DNA of 64,000 bases from assembly GCA_944472135.2 (NCBI GenBank), contig OX235266.1, forward strand, positions 18,432,186-18,496,185. Direction: 5' to 3'. This DNA is from Trichobilharzia regenti. Taxonomy: Eukaryota > Platyhelminthes > Trematoda > Strigeidida > Schistosomatidae. The first letter of the stretch is position 1; the number at the start of each line of letters is the position of its first letter. Shown one piece after another: positions 31,165-42,240 of this stretch. The notes below the pieces were generated by a model. That model searched no databases. It was not told where the DNA came from and saw only the letters and a program-made list of their open reading frames with translations. The position numbers and the translations under genes are program-made.

Positions 31165-32001
31165 TTAAATTTGAAGTGAGCTTTTAGATTTCTCCACGAG
31201 TTTATTAATCATCTCTCCTGGTGACCTTGGACGTGATTGGTTGTTTGTGTGTGTTTTCACACCTTCTAGGTTACTTGTATTGGAACCGGTTGTTTCTTTG
31301 ACTTGAACTTTGACCCTTTGTGTATGAAGTTTCTTTCTTATTGGTTGATAAATTTTGTCTATCTCGATGTGTCTGTTGATTGATGATCCACTGGAATGCC
31401 AAGCTTCTAAAAATTCTCTAGCATTCTTGTTATTTCCTTTGTCTAATATTTGAACGTTGTCCCAGTCGAATTGATGTCCGTAGTTGTCTGTGTGTAGTGA
31501 AATGAGGGAGTGGATATCATGTCTTTTGACGGCTAGCTTTTGTTCGTGGATACGAAGACGAAGGAGACGTCCACTTTGGCCGATGTAGTGTTTTTCGCAG
31601 TTGTTACAGTTTATTTTGTAGATGATGTTGGTTTTGTCTTCTTTCGCTGTTGAGTCTTTTAGTTGACATAGAATTGAGTGCAGCGACTTTGTTGGTTTGT
31701 GTACGACGTCAATTCCTAAAGGTTTGAAGAGTCTTGTAGTGATTTCTGAGATATCCTTTATATATGGTAAGGCAATTTTCTTTGTGCTTTCCTTGGTGGC
31801 TTTTGCTTTGGTAGGTTGGCTTGGGGGTATATGTCTCTTGATGAAGTTCCGTGGATATCCATTCTTTTGGAAGACGTCCATGAGATACTTTTCTTCCATT
31901 TTTCTTAAGGTGGGAGTGCTGCAGTGAGTGCTTGCTCTCTTGAATAGTGGTGATGTGTTGCAGGTTATATCAGTTATGTGGTGACCAACATTAGAATTCA
32001 C
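31165..32001 (-). CDS. Penelope-like polyprotein C-terminal part with GIY-YIG domain (PLE-D), 278 aa
   Basis: The frame encodes the linker after the RT (RASTHCSTPTLRKMEEKYLM, FQKNGYPRNFIKRHIP). A GIY-YIG-type endonuclease starts near residue 124 (NIIYKINCNNCEKHYIGQSG), followed by RLRIHEQKLAVKRHD and FDWDNVQILDKGNNKNAREF. The CxxC pair between the two halves of the motif is present. The C-terminus is basic and serine-rich. The RT catalytic part is absent, and the first methionine lies just after a break in homology, so the start is not native. The frame is free of stops, suggesting a relatively recent insertion. Fragments of the same lineage occur at 6.5-6.85 kb. Confidence 0.85.
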   Translation of the reverse strand: MNSNVGHHITDITCNTSPLFKRASTHCSTPTLRKMEEKYLMDVFQKNGYPRNFIKRHIPPSQPTKAKATKESTKKIALPYIKDISEITTRLFKPLGIDVVHKPTKSLHSILCQLKDSTAKEDKTNIIYKINCNNCEKHYIGQSGRLLRLRIHEQKLAVKRHDIHSLISLHTDNYGHQFDWDNVQILDKGNNKNAREFLEAWHSSGSSINRHIEIDKIYQPIRKKLHTQRVKVQVKETTGSNTSNLEGVKTHTNNQSRPRSPGEMINKLVEKSKSSLQI

Positions 32002-32044
32002 ACAGCATCTTCCTCCTACTCCGTAATCAATAGCTTCACTGATG

Positions 32045-32400
32045 ACCTACATTGGGCTATCTAAATTTCCGTTTAACACAGTGATGCTTCTTATTTTCAC
32101 TAATTATTATTGTTGTTTTACCAATTCAATTACATACCTGAGATGCAAGCTGTACTCAAGCTAAAATTTTTAGTAGGATTTCGAAATATGGGATGTGCAT
32201 TTCTCCAAGGGAATGACGAAAATTTATCGTAAGGGAATAAAAGTCAATCTAATCGAAGAATATTCATTCCAGTAATTAATGCTATTCCGATCCTCGCAGT
32301 TATAAAAATATAATATTTGTTGTCGTTAAAATAATGGCCAGTTATGCGGTAGATACGTTTTTTAACGTAGAATAACAGAGTAGTACGTATAGGGTGTCAA
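32045..32400. other. unannotated stretch
   Basis: No supported feature. Confidence 0.4.
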
Positions 32401-32439
32401 AATAAATAGTCGTATTTGTGTGACAAACATGCTGTGGGC

Positions 32440-32760
32440 TAAAATCGATTGTGAAATGGGAAGAGATAATGGTGGTATATGCATGACGAAGAGCATACAC
32501 CATTTCAACTGTTCCTGGGGTTCAAGTTACATAGGGCGCATAATTAGGCAGATTCGCCTACTGTTGATTTGAGAACAAGTACCGGCTTGGTTCAGCAAGG
32601 GAGGATTTAAGTGCACATCGCGCGTCACGCAACTCCTCGAGTAGAAGCCACGATTGGGGCATCACTTTGAAAGTGCCATGGAGTAGATCGTTTTGATGAG
32701 AGGATCAGGGATTATTGACAGACACTGTGCCAGCTAAAGACAACTGCAGAAAATAAAACA
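32440..32760 (+). pseudogene. Penelope-like GIY-YIG relic (PLE-B type)
   Basis: Translation around 32500-32620 gives IHHFNCSWGSSYIGRIIRQI and then VPAWFSKGGFK, matching the PLE-B GIY-YIG domain with a stop and shifts. No other domain is recognisable. Confidence 0.7.
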
Positions 32761-32830
32761 AAGTGGAGATGTGTTGCTGAAGCTCTTTATTCGACTTGGA
32801 ACCCAACGAAACAATAAAAACAATAAATAA
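32755..32830 (+). mobile_element. RTE-like 3' tail remnant
   Basis: AAAGTGGAGATGTGTTGCTG AAGC and AACCCAACGAAACAATAA resemble the ends of other RTE copies. Only the terminal 75 bases remain. Confidence 0.5.
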
Positions 32831-33084
32831 TAATATATCAATTTATTGACCAGAACAACTGCCAAGGAAACTTTACTACACAACAGACAGAAAAAATACG
32901 TACCTAATCGAGACAAACATGGGCCTAACGTTTGACGAATGAAGTAGAATGATGAATTGTATACTAGTGTAGTTTCGCAGCTTATTATGTTCGTTAGCAA
33001 TACTCATAAGGCGGGTTCGAAAAGTAGCGTTGCTGAAATTTCCACTTCACCTTGAATAGCCCCAAATCATACTAATATTATCAG

Positions 33085-33600
33085 CCTGTCAGTTCAAGGC
33101 TGTTCAGTACTCCTAAGTCTTCCAATGGTTCTCTAACGAATGTCAGCTCATGGTGAAATGCTATAACAGATCAATTAAATCCCTACAAAACCAATACTTG
33201 AATAACAATGAGATACTCACTAGCAACTGGTCCTATTCAGGCAGTTAACCCGGTGTTCTAGTGGGGAGCTATGACCACTAGAGTGCAGCAGGTAGAAGGG
33301 GGGCATTAACTCATCTAAAAAGACATTGCGAAGTGGTCGCACTATGTCATGAATTAGCAGAAGTTGGAATTTATAGGCCGACCGGCCACTGGATCTGGTT
33401 CCAGTGGCTTGATGGTCTACGAGCTCACTAGCCTTGTGACCAGAAAGTCCTGGGTTAGAACACAACAGTGTAGGTGAGTACCACTGAAGCGTTCCATACT
33501 AGTCTGACGGAACAGCTGTCTAGTGCCAGTTTTCTAAAGGTTCTCTGATTGATGTCAATTCATGATGAAATCCTCTAACCAATCAATTAAAATTCCCTAC
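33085..33600 (+). mobile_element. beta hammerhead SINE, tandem fragment plus unit
   Basis: A 3' fragment (33085-33180, starting GGCTGTTCAGTACTCC) is followed in the same orientation by a nearly full unit (33220-33600). The tRNA-like head of that unit is decayed (GGGTTAGAACAC) and its ribozyme block reads CACTGAAGCG...GGAACAGCTGTC. The core is broken at GAAA. The repeated tails give a unit length close to 400 bp. Confidence 0.7.
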
Positions 33601-34080
33601 AAAGCCAATACTTGAGAAGGTTCAAAGCTTTCTCAAATCATCTTACCAAACAGTGGTTATTTGCTAATCGACAAGATAACGATAGTTTCAAGGTTTACAA
33701 ACTGAATGAATAGCGGTCACAAGAAAGCTGAAAAATAGAGATTCAAAAACAGAACAAGCAAATAATTTATTTATGCAGTTGTTTGACAACTGCTCATTTT
33801 TTAATATCCATTAGATAATAATATTTTTGGGTGAATAAGTGAGTTAGTGAATGTGTGATATGACCCTGTCAATTGATGGGTCAGCTGTTCTGAACCACTT
33901 AAGATAATTAAAAATGAAGAGTTTGACTGAAATTGTTGAATTTGTAACAATAATATTAGGAATAATTCACAAGATGAATTAGGAAACAGTTCAGTTTCGC
34001 ATACGGATATATTTTTGATAAGAATATTGAATTTTATGAGTTGCATTCAAACTCATGCACACTGTCTTATTAAATATAGA
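33601..34080. other. unannotated AT-rich stretch
   Basis: No supported feature. Confidence 0.4.
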
Positions 34081-34081
34081 T

Positions 34082-34175
34082 TTCACCCTGGACTGACTTC
34101 ATTTGGAGAGTTATTGTTACTACACGACACTAAACAGCTGTTTCGTTCTACTTTGAGACTCCTTAGCAATAAGCG
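34082..34175 (-). mobile_element. beta SINE fragment
   Basis: Contains the decayed ribozyme block AACAGCTGTTTCGTTCTAC and TGAGACTCCTTAGCAATAAG. Head and tail are missing. Confidence 0.55.
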
Positions 34176-34340
34176 TTTCATGAACCGCTCTTATATATTG
34201 ATATATCTTTTCACACTTTTCTGTCTTTAAAGGTTTCTGTAGCATTTGAATTGATTTTCTGGGATGGGGTAGATAGCCGCACACCAAGGCTTCCTTCTTT
34301 TCTCAGACTTTGGACCACATAGAAAACCAGTGAGGTGGAG

Positions 34341-34532
34341 TATTTTTTTTATTTTTGATTACAGCTTGATTCCACACAGTATTTTTGGTACAAGTTTGGA
34401 AATTTCAGCATGGATATCGGTAGCCCAAATTTCGCAGGCCGACCATAGATATCAGGTGTGCGTCGGCGTGGGCTCGAACCCCGGACTATGTGCATGGTCG
34501 GCGAGAGTCCTATCCACTGTGCCACCGACGCA
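34341..34532 (-). mobile_element. SINE-T copy
   Basis: Sense strand: TGGCACAGTGGATAGGACTC head, B box GGGTTCGAGCC intact, body and LINE-A-like tail, then an A/T run at 34341-34357. Near full length. Confidence 0.85.
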
Positions 34533-34559
34533 CAGAAGGATGATTCATGTCTAGTGGTA

Positions 34560-35450
34560 TATAAACTTGAAGATTTTTAGACAAAAATCAATATGTGTTG
34601 CTGAAGAGGCTGACGCCGAAGACAGGACTTCAGCTGACATACAGAGATGATGAAGGTGATGAGAACAACCAACCGAAATCAACAAGCACCAGTCACTAAT
34701 AACTGAGAAGATTTTCGAAGAGATCACTTTCTTTACTTACCTGGGTGGCAATCTTTCCAACCGCTGGAGGAACGGTTGAGGATTTCTAAGCCAGTCAAAG
34801 TGGTAAATCCTAGACAGAAATCAATTCAAAAGTCTTTTCTACTCAGAATAAAGAATAAAATTTAGACTTTCATGACAAATCGTTTCGTCAAAGAAATGAT
34901 GCATCACGTCTTCTACAAACTTTTATCAGTACAGCTGCCTTTGCTGGTTTCATACTAAACATCGAATAGCAAGAAAGAATCAACAACAAGTTAGTCTGAG
35001 AACAAACCAACCAAGAACATGTTGATCAACCAATATGTAGGAGAAAATAGAGATAGTGTAACAACAGAAGACAAGGGCCAGGCAACAGATCGTTTTATTA
35101 TGAAAATCAACACGTATTTATACATATTTCACATACATTATTATAGCTTATGCAAGTAGACAAGCGCAGTCATCTGATTGGTTGTTTATCAGAAGTTAGG
35201 CAGACAAACGCAGGCTTCTGATTGGTTGTTTTGGGATTCCTCGACAAATAGAGTTCTCTATCTGCGAATCATATTTTGCCACGTTAACTTTGCTGTGATT
35301 GGTTGTCGAATCAGCCTTGCTCATATTTTCTCACGGCCTGCTCTCACCACAATAGCTTCGGCACATGCTGTCGAGACGACTGAGTGGAATCCGACTGGGA
35401 AATGACAAATTTGGTGTGTGTCTACTGGTAACATGGAGAAGATGCTGTGA
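34560..35450 (+). pseudogene. RTE-like fragment interrupted by a solo LTR
   Basis: Decayed C-terminal half of an RTE element: FRRDHFLYLPGW near 34713, RIKNKI near 34847, LINQYVGENR near 35022. It continues after the solo LTR with EWNPTGK near 35382-35402 and GNMEKML. Removing 35057-35351 and one ATAG restores continuity with the family order seen at 51.7 kb. Many stops. Confidence 0.75.
35057..35351 (-). mobile_element. solo LTR, 295 bp, with ATAG target duplication
   Basis: The sense (minus) strand starts TGTGGTGAGAGCAG and ends GTTGTTACA, giving TG...CA ends. ATAG repeats at 35053-35056 and 35352-35355 flank it, the 4-bp duplication expected for Gypsy-class integration. A polyadenylation-like CATAATAAAACG lies 40-50 bases before the sense 3' end. 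Three copies of an 11-base motif holding CCAAT (plus strand TGATTGGTTGT at 35175, 35219 and 35296) lie in the upstream half. No internal coding region remains, so it arose by LTR-LTR recombination. Confidence 0.85.
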
Positions 35451-35477
35451 CGAGGAAATGGAAGCATATGGACACTT

Positions 35478-36730
35478 GCAGGAGTTGAGTGAAATTTAAT
35501 AGCATAGAAGTTAACGATGTAAAAAAGAATTGTTTTAGAACGACAAGTGGAACAAGTGAAATAATACCGGGGATAGTTCACAGTGAGAGTAGTGATAGCA
35601 ACAATTGACGTAGTAAAGGAAGAGTATACAAATTGGATAGACAAAATGAAATTTATTTAATGGCTGCCATCTCGCGATAAAATTCACACTCGAAATGGAG
35701 AACGAGTCTAGCATTCATTTCTTTGATGTGAACTTATCAAGGAGAAACGATGCAACTCTGAAGAGATCGATTCATCGAAAACTGTCATGGAATGGTCAAC
35801 TGACAAATTTCTACAGCTGGGTACCCATTGGTCGAAAACGAAACCTGGTCCGGTCGCTTGCCACTCGTATTCGGCCCGTATGTGGCCCTGATAATGTGGA
35901 AGATGAGTTATACATTCTGGAGAAAATCCTAGTAAAAATGGATTTCCACCACGTTTTAAAGATAAGAATATACATTCAAATCCTATAAAACCTGACTTAT
36001 CAACATTACTCAAGAATTTACTTTACATGAGCTTGGAATTCAAAGGTGACCTAGCTTCCGATATCATGAAACGAAGGAGATCAAAGTCCCTGAATAGCCT
36101 TTACTAGTTGACCATTACTGTTCAATAACCTGAACGACAAGATCCCACCGTTGACAAACTGTATGTGTGTTTATCAATTCACCTGCTCGCTCGTGGGAAG
36201 CTAGGTATATCGGTCGTTCGATTTCAACATTGTCCAAGAGGGTGCAAGAACACTATCCTGCATGGTTACGAAGAGATGGAAGTGGAGCGATAAGAAGCGC
36301 GTTCATTGAACATCTGATAGATAATGATCCCGTATCTCTATAGCCTCCGCCTTCAAAGTCATCTACAAGGTTAAGAGTAATTTACCCAAATCCCTGCGTG
36401 CCTGACTCATCTGTACTACTGAAGCTTTGGCTACCGAAACAGAGAAGCCAGATTTCTGTATACAGAAAAACTTTCGTTCAACCTCTCCAACTTTCATGGT
36501 CTTAATCGCTCTATGCTAAAGTATGGTGATCCCCAATCATATTTTAGCTCCACCAATTTTTCATTTTTTCATTTTGTCTATTCAATTTGTATACTCTTCC
36601 TTTACAACGTCAATTGTTATTATTACTATTCTTACTGTGAACTGTCCCCGGTATTATTTCACTTATTTCACTTGTCATTCTAAATCAATTCTTTGTTACA
36701 ACGTTAAATTCTATGCTATCAAATTTTACA
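35478..36730 (+). mobile_element. PLE-B-like copy between inverted copies of its 3' UTR
   Basis: Arms 35478-35650 and 36562-36730 are about 85% complementary, while a plus-strand PLE body (35660-36500) lies between them. The apparent open frames in each arm (35321-35644 minus and 36523-36978 plus) give similar peptides only because the arms are inverted copies of non-coding sequence. Confidence 0.75.
35670..36500 (+). pseudogene. Penelope-like RT tail and GIY-YIG relic (PLE-B)
   Basis: The first part (35695-35988) reads FFDVNLSRRNDATLKRSIHR KLSWNGQL and FYSWVPIGRKRNLVRSLATR, closely following residues 65-110 of the frame at 42241-43239. After a frameshift near 35960, YMSLEFKGD and SSRLL-like residues follow. 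The GIY-YIG part then reads MCVYQFTCSLVGS.YIGRS (about 36155-36225), with a damaged CxC motif. Several stops. No YxDD motif is present, as the copy starts downstream of it. Confidence 0.8.
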
Positions 36731-36989
36731 CAATATTACGCAACGTTTTTATTTTATTCGATTTGTCTACTAATCCTAAGATTGCACACCTTTTTTCAAG
36801 TTCTATACATCCTATGAATTATTCTTTACATGACATTAATTTGCTTTGCCACTTGACATTCACCTATGATTATAATCACAGACATTTTAGTTTTCTAATT
36901 GCATTTCATACTACTATTATTATTATTTTATGCATTCACACTTATAATTCAATTCCCTCACCGGATATAACTTCTTAAAAAACCATATA

Positions 36990-37090
36990 TATACGATTGT
37001 ACAGCTTGATTATGAATTCGGTGAAAAGAGTCACTTCGCTGAATCACCTGTTTTGATTTACTAATTATATATATATATATATATATCACA
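36990..37090. repeat. PLE-B 3' motif and AT microsatellite
   Basis: ACGATTGTACAGCTTGATTA is shared with 43.56 kb and marks the PLE-B terminus. A pure AT run lies at about 37065-37086. Confidence 0.7.
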
Positions 37091-37194
37091 TTGATATGAC
37101 GTACTTATACGAATTAAAATAACTTCTGCTGTGTTTAACTATTGAGCTCGTAAGTCATGGTGGAGATTAGGTGAGATACATAAACGAACTCTGA

Positions 37195-37480
37195 AACATC
37201 CAGTTACCAGGGTATGGAAATATTGATAACTGCCTTCTTCTGAACACATAAATCGTGCTTCAGGCGTTGGATAGGGCTTTCTTCCGTATTTATGTGATGT
37301 CTGGCAATGGCTCAATTGTAAGCGTAGATTCTCTTCAGACGTGGGCTTTTTTATACATGTTTAGACAATCAGAAGTGTTCCCTTTCTTACTGTCCTCCCA
37401 ATGTAACCGCCCTCGCTTATCCATGTGAATTTTTACACACACAGTAACAGTTGTTAACATGAGAAGGGTATCTGTCGATT
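37195..37480 (-). pseudogene. Penelope-like GIY-YIG relic
   Basis: The minus strand near 37460-37385 reads KFTWISEGGYIGRTVRKGT, a decayed GIY-YIG start, and 37262-37205 reads HDLCVQKKAVINISIPW, the family C-terminus. Much of the domain between is lost or frameshifted. Confidence 0.7.
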
Positions 37481-37834
37481 TTTGATTGTGCTTAATGTAA
37501 GGCGATCGAGACCCTCAGGGTTTTAAATCATTTTCAATCATTTTTTTCTTCAGTAGATCTCTCAATACATTTGTGATGCGTTCTTCTACTATATCCGTTA
37601 GAATTTACAGGTTCCTGAATTCTGGCCAAAGTATTTGAATTATTAACTAGCTTAATCTCTTTACCATGAGGTCACGGATCCAATCCCTGGCTGGGAATGT
37701 ATGTGAACACTGCTGAACAATCCGATAATAATAGGAAATCGCCGGTATTTCCAGTGCTCCATGGATTATTTACAATACTGTCCACAACTGAGATGTTTTT
37801 TGTTCGTGACGGAAGTTAAATTTTGAAATGTAGT

Positions 37835-38235
37835 AGTACGCACCCACCTGCGTTCGAATTCAGATTCATCTGGCTGCAAGGTGAGTAAGCTCGTAGAACA
37901 TTGAGCCACTGGGATACGATCCAATGGTCAGCCAGTCCATAGATTCTAACTTCTGCCAATTCATGACATATCGCCACCACTTAACAATGTCTTCCCCGTC
38001 GATGAGTTACTGCCTCACCTTCAACCTGCTGTAATCTACTGGTCACAGCTTCCCAGAAGGTCCAGGGTGTGAACCCCGCAGTGCGGGTGCGTACTGCTGA
38101 AGAGTCCCAAACTAGGCTGAAGAAACAACTGTCCAGTACTCCAGTGCTGGTTTTCCAATGGTTCTGTAACTGATTAGAGCTCATGATGAAATCCTCCAAC
38201 CAATCAGACTCAATCCCTACAAATATCTATACTTT
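37835..38235. mobile_element. inverted pair of beta hammerhead SINE units
   Basis: The minus unit (37835-38050) has the tRNA-like head and extended 5' part but no ribozyme tail. The plus unit (38051-38235) has the ribozyme and 3' tail. The ribozyme at 38091-38139 keeps stem I (GTACTG/CAGTAC), CTGAAGA and GAAA, but three extra or changed bases before GAAA open stem II. Confidence 0.75.
38091..38139 (+). ncRNA. hammerhead ribozyme (beta), stem II disrupted
   Basis: CTGAAGA at 38097-38103, GAAA at 38122-38125, cleavage TC at 38132-38133. GTCCCAAACTAGG is followed by CTGAA instead of AC, so the stem closing pair is lost. Confidence 0.6.
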
Positions 38236-38239
38236 AAAA

Positions 38240-38990
38240 GAAATAGAAAATCAATAATTATACTATAAAATAATCTGTCTAGCTAATTATTTTCCTTTAT
38301 TCACATAAGAACTCGTTAACCTTACTGACTAGAACTTTCCCGTAATTCATCATAATAATAGATATAAATACTAATCAAAACAGAAGAGGGCATCTTAAAA
38401 ACCCAATTTTTTATGGTTATTTGAGTGAAAATTATAGGCAATCAACATTATCATAAATTTCATTGTTTACGTTTTGTTTTAATGTATATGTGATATTGAA
38501 CATAAATAATAATATTAATGGCGATAATGACCTTGAATTCAAAACAGTTTTGTTCATCATCACCATCATCATAATTCCCATTTAGGCTATGTGATAAATG
38601 CTCACACTTTTGCTTCACTTGACCTACACACAAGCAAGTCATAATGGAATGAACGAATAATCAGTCTATTCTTCTGCCCTTTTGTCTCGCTCGCTCCCTC
38701 TCGTTTTCTGTCCATGTCTGTCTTTCCTTCTCCTTAAAGCGTGAAGAAGATTAAAGGAAGCAATTCTGCTGAATAAACATAAAATCATAAAAAAAAAATT
38801 AGGCATACATTCTAAAGTTTCTTTTTTTATTTGTGTTTTTAATTTTGGCGGGAAGAATAAATCTTGAGGAAATTAGTACTTGAATAAATGAGGCATTTTG
38901 TTTAAATTGAATGTATTCAAAGTGTAATGGTTTATCAAGCAGCAGTGAGTATTTTCAATAGTTTTGTCTGTGGGGAGTCGGTTTGTTTCA
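38240..38990. other. unannotated AT-rich stretch
   Basis: No gene or family repeat recognised. Confidence 0.4.
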
Positions 38991-38994
38991 GGTT

Positions 38995-39330
38995 ATATCA
39001 TGGATTGGCCTCATTCAGTTAGAGAACAAGTAGAAACTAATAGGGAGTACTGGACACCTGATTTACTCATGTTTAAGACTCTTTGTCAGTACACAGTTCC
39101 TTGTGGGGTTCCTACTGAGAGATCGTGATCAGTGGGGTCTACCCACAAGGGTGTCAAGGATAAATACTCACTAATGAAAATTGGCTGTTGTTCGCGGTGT
39201 ATACAGCACGAGTAGGTAGAAGTTAGAATCTATGGGTCATTGAATTGGGTCTCATTTGCTGAATGGTCTACGAGCTCGTTTTGCAATCAGTAGGTCCGGG
39301 GTTCGGACGACAGTAGGTTTGCAATGCTGG
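38995..39330. mobile_element. beta SINE fragments, inverted
   Basis: The minus fragment (38995-39130) carries ATTCAGTTAGAGAAC and CTGGACACCTG. The plus fragment (39180-39330) carries the tRNA-like head (GGGTCTCATTTGCTGAATGG). Both are strongly decayed. Confidence 0.6.
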
Positions 39331-39379
39331 GGGGCTTTAAAGTGTGACTCTTTAAGTTATTTATGTCCAAACCAAGTTC

Positions 39380-40142
39380 ACTTTTAAAAGTTCGGAAAAA
39401 ACCTAGGAGTACTGGACAGCTATCCCATCAGACGAGTTTGGTGCTCTTCATCAGTACGCACCCACCGCCAGGGTTCGAACCCAGGACATTCTGGTTACAA
39501 GGCTAGCGATCTGGTAGACCATCAAGCCACTAGAACCCGATTCAATGGCCAGCCAGCCCATAGATTCCAACTTCTTCCAATTCATGACATAGCTTGACAG
39601 TTTCGTAATGTCTTCTTCGTCGATGAGTTAATGCCTGACCTTCAGCCTGCTGTACCCTTGTGGTCACGGCTTCTCACTGGAACCCTAGGTCACTGCCTGA
39701 AAAAGGCCAGTCACTAGTGAGCATCAGGTTAACTTTTCAAGTATTGCTTTTGTTGAGATTTTTGTTTGATTGCATGGAGGATTTCTTCATACAAGCCGTG
39801 ACCATTAGGGTACAGAAGGTTGAAGATGAGGCAGTAAATAATCGACGAAAAAGACATTGTGAAATGGTCGCGCTAGTTCATGAATTGGCAGAAGTTAGGG
39901 TTCAAGGACCATTGGACCGGGTCCCAGTAGTTCAATGGTCTACGAGATCACTTGCCTTATAACCAGAAGGTGCCGGGTTTGAACCCTGGCGGTGGGTGCG
40001 TACTGATGAAGAGTTTGAAACTAGGACGAAACAACTGTTCAGTATTCTCAGGTTTTCCAATGGTTCTCTAACTGATATCAGCTCATGATGAAATCCTCCA
40101 TGCAATCAAACAAAAATCTCTACAAAACCAAAACTTGAAAGT
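39380..40142. mobile_element. inverted pair of beta hammerhead SINE units, near full length
   Basis: The minus unit (39380-39790) and plus unit (39791-40142) share tail, ribozyme block, tRNA-like head and extended 5' part. The plus unit reads ATGAAGAGTTTGAAACTAGG then ACGAAACAACTGTTC. The first core base and stem II are changed. The minus ribozyme lacks GAAA. Confidence 0.75.
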
Positions 40143-40144
40143 TC

Positions 40145-40905
40145 GAAAAAATGTGGGCTTTGGGTACATGATATTCATTATAATAAAGGTGTTTTGCATT
40201 TACCAGTGAATGAAAAGCAAAACGACATTGTTTTTACTGGCGTCTCTCTATTCAATGCTAACAGCTTTATCAGAGCAGTAATATTAATACAGAATTTACA
40301 AAATTCACTTAGCTTATATGTAACAACTTAATGCCCATTCCTCTTCATGGGGTCATTTTTATGTTGTCAAGTTGGCCAACTGGTTGGCCAAGATAACGAA
40401 ACCATTATGTGTAGAATGTTGGATTTGATGAGTGTGTACAATTATGAAAGCACAGTGTGTTTACACAGTGGAATTGCTCATGACATTCGTGTTGATTCTG
40501 TCACTTCGTGGAAGAGGGGGATGTTGTTAGCAGGTCAAATTCTGTTTTAGTCCATTATTCCCATTCAGACATTTTGGATCCCATTTGATGAAATGAAATG
40601 CTTCTGATGATATTAGACGATCTTTGTGATTTCTGAAATGCTTTTCTGGATTATTTCACCAAGTGGCCAGACTAACTAAAACAGACCAACTGATATATGT
40701 CACCGTGATGTGGTGGTCTTGCTTGCACATCACAATGACCTACCAATCTACAGTGTTTATACTACTCCAGAATGGTCTTATGGCATCAATCAGTTGCACT
40801 TTGGGAGCTACCGTCATGCAACACCACAGCATATTCAGTTTCAGGTACACTGAAAAGCAGCCAAGTCCTACGGTGTGCGGAACCGAAAGATAATAACAGC
40901 ACACA
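40145..40905. other. unannotated stretch
   Basis: Short frames near 40347-40550 and 40663-40893 have no recognised motif, start context or splice signal that I would trust. Confidence 0.35.
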
Positions 40906-40918
40906 TACTTCCATAGGC

Positions 40919-41575
40919 TGTCTGTCTGTCTGTTTTCGACATAGAACTTTGCACAAATGTGCGGAAGTTCAAGTCGCCACACTCCGTGTAGCACGCGAAG
41001 CAAGAGAAGAAAGTACAAGAAAAGCATAATAGAAACAGTGAGCAGAGGTGTGAGACAAAGGAGTAATAAAGAAAAACAAAAGTTTCATTGGAGATCATAA
41101 GTCACAAGGAGTGAATGCATCTGCGCTAGCCACTGAGAACGATTTTGAGCCATGTCACCAATTGTTTCCAACCATAGATTTTTACCGTCCTGAGGACCCC
41201 AGCCTGGAAGTCTACACCTTCCTACGTGGCTTAGACTAACCGTTGTGGATTTCATTGACTGGTGCCAAGTTTTTGTTTGACCGCCACTAGCTTTTTTTCA
41301 GCCTGACCCTATATCCGCTAACATTGCTCGTCGAGGAAGGCGATGACCAGGCATATGTAACACATGTCCTAACCATCTCAGTCTTTGTAACTTCACGACT
41401 TCATCGATTGATTTCCCCTGTTTACCTAGAACTCGACGCCTAACCTCCATGTTGCTCACCTTATTATGCCACTTTACACCTATGCCTAAATTCCATAGGC
41501 ATACAGAATTTTCCTAATCCTCACCTACGTACATCTACGTCACTTTCTTTGTCTTATCTTAAAGGTGGGTCTCTA
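40919..41575 (-). pseudogene. LINE-B 3' part, longest copy
   Basis: The minus-strand translation from about 41480 gives VSNMEVRRRVLGKQGKSIDE VVKLQRLRWLGHVLHMPGHR, then LPRRAMLADIGSGWKK, which continues the C-terminus seen at 9535-9753. The 3' UTR and a GACA run close the element at about 40919-40935. The frame is open over the first block but shifted afterwards. RT palm motifs are absent. Five copies share this 3' end. Confidence 0.8.
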
Positions 41576-41806
41576 ATCTTCTCTTAACCCCGCTACCAGT
41601 AATAAAAGACAGGTGCAGGGAAATGCTACTAATAATCTCGTAAAACCAAACTGCTAACTCCACAATGAAATATTTAACATCTAAACCCTTTGACAAGGTG
41701 GACAACTGCTTTCACTTAACAGAACTCAACCTTCTCGAGCCATAGATGTATGCTGTGTTTCAGAAATACGTATAAAAGACCCAAGTGTTGTCATTACTAA
41801 TGGTTT

Positions 41807-42015
41807 CAAGATTTTACCGCAAACTGACATCAGTTAGAGAACCAGTGAAAACCAGTGAGAGTACTGGACAGCTGTTTCGTTTCAGTTTTTGACTCTTCAT
41901 CGAAACGCACTCACCGGGGTCCTAGTCCAGGACCTTCTGGTTGTAAGGCTGGCTCGCAGACCACTAAGCCACTGAGACCCGATCCAATGGCCACCCAATG
42001 ATTTCCAACTCCCGC
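41807..42015 (-). mobile_element. beta hammerhead SINE unit
   Basis: Tail, ribozyme block (41855-41910, sense core ATGAAGA with GAAA retained but stem II broken) and tRNA-like head with a damaged B box. 5' extended part missing. Confidence 0.7.
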
Positions 42016-42240
42016 CATTTGTTAATAAAATTACTGTCCAGTGTCTAAATCACTTTGATAGTGACTTAGAAGTACTAATGGTTGATTTGAGTAGTGCTCA
42101 TATTTTTTTGATTGCCAACTGTGGCATGAAGCATGTTACATACTGTGATTGGAATATATTTTTCTTTTCAGTGGTGGTCGTGAGGAAACTTCACCTCGAA
42201 TTATGTAACTTGTGAATGACCATTACTAGCAGACTGCTTC

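Larger units (their letters stand above)
31060..32040 (-). mobile_element. PLE-D copy, 5' truncated, with 3' hammerhead
   Basis: Consists of an open frame (31165-32001), a hammerhead at 31120-31161 and a short 3' tail rich in AAAACCACATC. RT palm motifs are missing upstream of about 32000. Confidence 0.8.

Noticed and set aside
36523..36978. 151-residue plus-strand frame, with a similar frame on the minus strand at 35321-35644
   Set aside because: The similarity arises because both lie in inverted copies of a PLE 3' UTR.
36990..37050. Hammerhead at the PLE-B 3' end
   Set aside because: CAGC/GCTG and GAAA-like bases could pair, but the core strand reads TTGAxxATGA with extra bases.
40347..40893. 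Possible host gene from two short frames
   Set aside because: No recognisable domain, splice context or repeat-free support; could be chance frames.
42160..42175. Splice acceptor (pyrimidine tract then CAG) before the PLE-B frame
   Set aside because: No matching donor or exon upstream, and homology begins 50 bases later; kept only as a curiosity.
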